Of a DNA stretch of 64,000 nt, positions 63,188-64,000 are shown piece by piece (position 1 is the first letter of the stretch; the number at the start of each line of letters is the position of its first letter). The stretch comes from Podospora comata (Eukaryota > Ascomycota > Sordariomycetes > Sordariales > Podosporaceae), in NCBI GenBank assembly GCA_017354895.1, contig CP071495.1, forward strand, positions 3,455,001 through 3,519,000, given 5' to 3'. The position numbers and the translations under genes are program-made. The notes beneath the pieces were generated by a model. The model made no database searches. It was not told where the DNA came from and was given only the letters and a program-made list of their open reading frames with translations.

Positions 63188-64000
63188 ATGGCTCATTTTC
63201 TACGCTCACCACGTGAAATATGGCATCGACAAATCATCGACACTGGTGCCAGGCTCCAGCTGGGCTCTTCCGATTATTTTCCCTTTGATGCTCTCAGGGA
63301 TGCCACAGATTCCTTTATTAACCGGCAAGGGCTTGTTCAAGGTTCATCACAATGCGATTCATTACTTCGAGAGTTGGTCTTGGAACATGCTGCGCGGGAA
63401 AACGGTTCGGAAAGAGTCGGTTTGGTCGCCTGTCTTCACGCCCTTTCCCACTCCGTTGGCACGACACTGCTGGTAGCAATGAGAGAGAAATGCCAGCTAG
63501 AAGCAGCCAGCCCGAAATTCTTGAGCTGCTTGACGCTTGGTGTACGCGCAAACCCGTTGCTCATCAACAGAACAGACAGCCAAGTTGCGGATATCCTCTT
63601 GAGCCTGCTGGCGGGCACCGACTTTCTCCCAGCCATCAAACAGCTTTTCCAGACCCTGGAGGAAGGCCCTGATGCATACATCCTTCCACCTTCCTACATC
63701 ATCGACATTTTGAACGCGACAGACTTTTCCACAGCTTTCAGGACCCACTTGGACATGCTGCAACAAGAACGGAAATACATGAGTCTCTGTACTGCAGTTT
63801 CCTGGATTCGATCAGTATCTAATCAGCCCGAGACCTCCACAGCAAAGATAGTAGCGTCCGCTTTAGTGCCAGACAGGATATTTTGGGCCAACTGGAGACC
63901 AGACCAGGAACGGCTAAGGAACTGGGAAGAAGGGACCTTTTCAGAAACCCAGAGACAAAAGCTGTGCTATGTGTTTGATCTCGAAGGACCAGACATCACC
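63188..64000 (+). CDS. Unknown protein, partial (cut by right edge)
   Basis: One frame is open for 271 codons from the ATG at 63188 (MAHFLRSPREIW) to the last base, with no stop. The product is mostly helical and Leu-rich (GLVACLHALSHSVGTTLLVAMREK, VADILLSLLAGTDFLPAIKQLFQTL, IFWANWRPDQERLRNWEEG), natural in composition and codon use. The true start may lie in an upstream exon. There is no signal peptide, and I recognise no domain. Strand and frame are solid; identity unknown. Confidence 0.5.
   Translation, partial: MAHFLRSPREIWHRQIIDTGARLQLGSSDYFPFDALRDATDSFINRQGLVQGSSQCDSLLRELVLEHAARENGSERVGLVACLHALSHSVGTTLLVAMREKCQLEAASPKFLSCLTLGVRANPLLINRTDSQVADILLSLLAGTDFLPAIKQLFQTLEEGPDAYILPPSYIIDILNATDFSTAFRTHLDMLQQERKYMSLCTAVSWIRSVSNQPETSTAKIVASALVPDRIFWANWRPDQERLRNWEEGTFSETQRQKLCYVFDLEGPDIT

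Noticed and set aside
1-64000. tRNA, rRNA, CRISPR, bacterial operon or phage features
   Set aside because: None seen; gene structure and families are those of a fungal nuclear chromosome.

Overview
The window looks like a chromosome arm segment of a filamentous ascomycete, most likely Sordariomycetes (Sordariales-like). Spliceosomal introns are short (about 45-80 nt) with GTRAGT/GTATGT donors, CTRAC-type branch sites and YAG acceptors. Coding sequence favours C/G-ending codons. The gene families (KTR mannosyltransferases, HeLo-like domains, STAND/NLR receptors, Ser/Thr-rich GPI proteins, tetraspanin, Mep transporter) are fungal. No rRNA, convincing tRNA or CRISPR was seen.

Layout. (1) 0-3.5 kb: the end of an unknown gene, a RibD/DHFR-fold reductase and a Golgi/ER mannosyltransferase (GT15). 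(2) 3.8-20 kb: an accessory block of innate-immunity (STAND/NLR) genes and mobile-element debris. It holds a decayed hydrolase-NACHT-WD40 gene, a HeLo-like cell-death-type effector gene, an intact NB-ARC-TPR receptor gene transcribed divergently from that effector, Ty3/Gypsy fossils, LTR ends, a MITE-like hairpin, half of a SesB-like hydrolase and a broken unknown gene. (3) 20-31.5 kb: an FAD-Rieske oxidoreductase, then secreted or surface proteins (Cys-rich TM protein, GPI aspartic protease, Thr/Val-repeat secreted protein) and an arrestin-like protein. (4) 31.6-35.7 kb: a very large single-exon GTPase-RING-patatin protein. (5) 36-64 kb: mostly ordinary genes. These are an ammonium transporter, two unknown proteins, a small phosphotransferase, a tetraspanin, the ER chaperone Lhs1, the ribosome-biogenesis helicase Dbp6, the GPI-anchor glycosyltransferase Gpi3, a polar-residue-rich unknown, an Hsp70-like protein, a coiled-coil protein and a gene cut by the right edge.

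Main result. The HeLo-like effector (8.8-9.7 kb, minus strand) ends in a C-terminal motif that aligns with the N-terminus of the neighbouring NB-ARC-TPR receptor (10.9-13.2 kb, plus strand): V[DE]Q[SC]FG, exactly ten residues, FQG, then GS and an aromatic end. Adjacent, divergent receptor/effector genes sharing a short terminal motif are the signature of fungal amyloid-signalling NLR systems (HET-S/NWD2; HELLP/PNT1). I read this as such a pair, with an intact receptor and a broken effector, in a region invaded by transposons. The second point of interest is the GTPase-RING-patatin protein, whose module set resembles a self-contained sensor/effector. All exon models were derived by eye from splice signals, phase and family resemblance.
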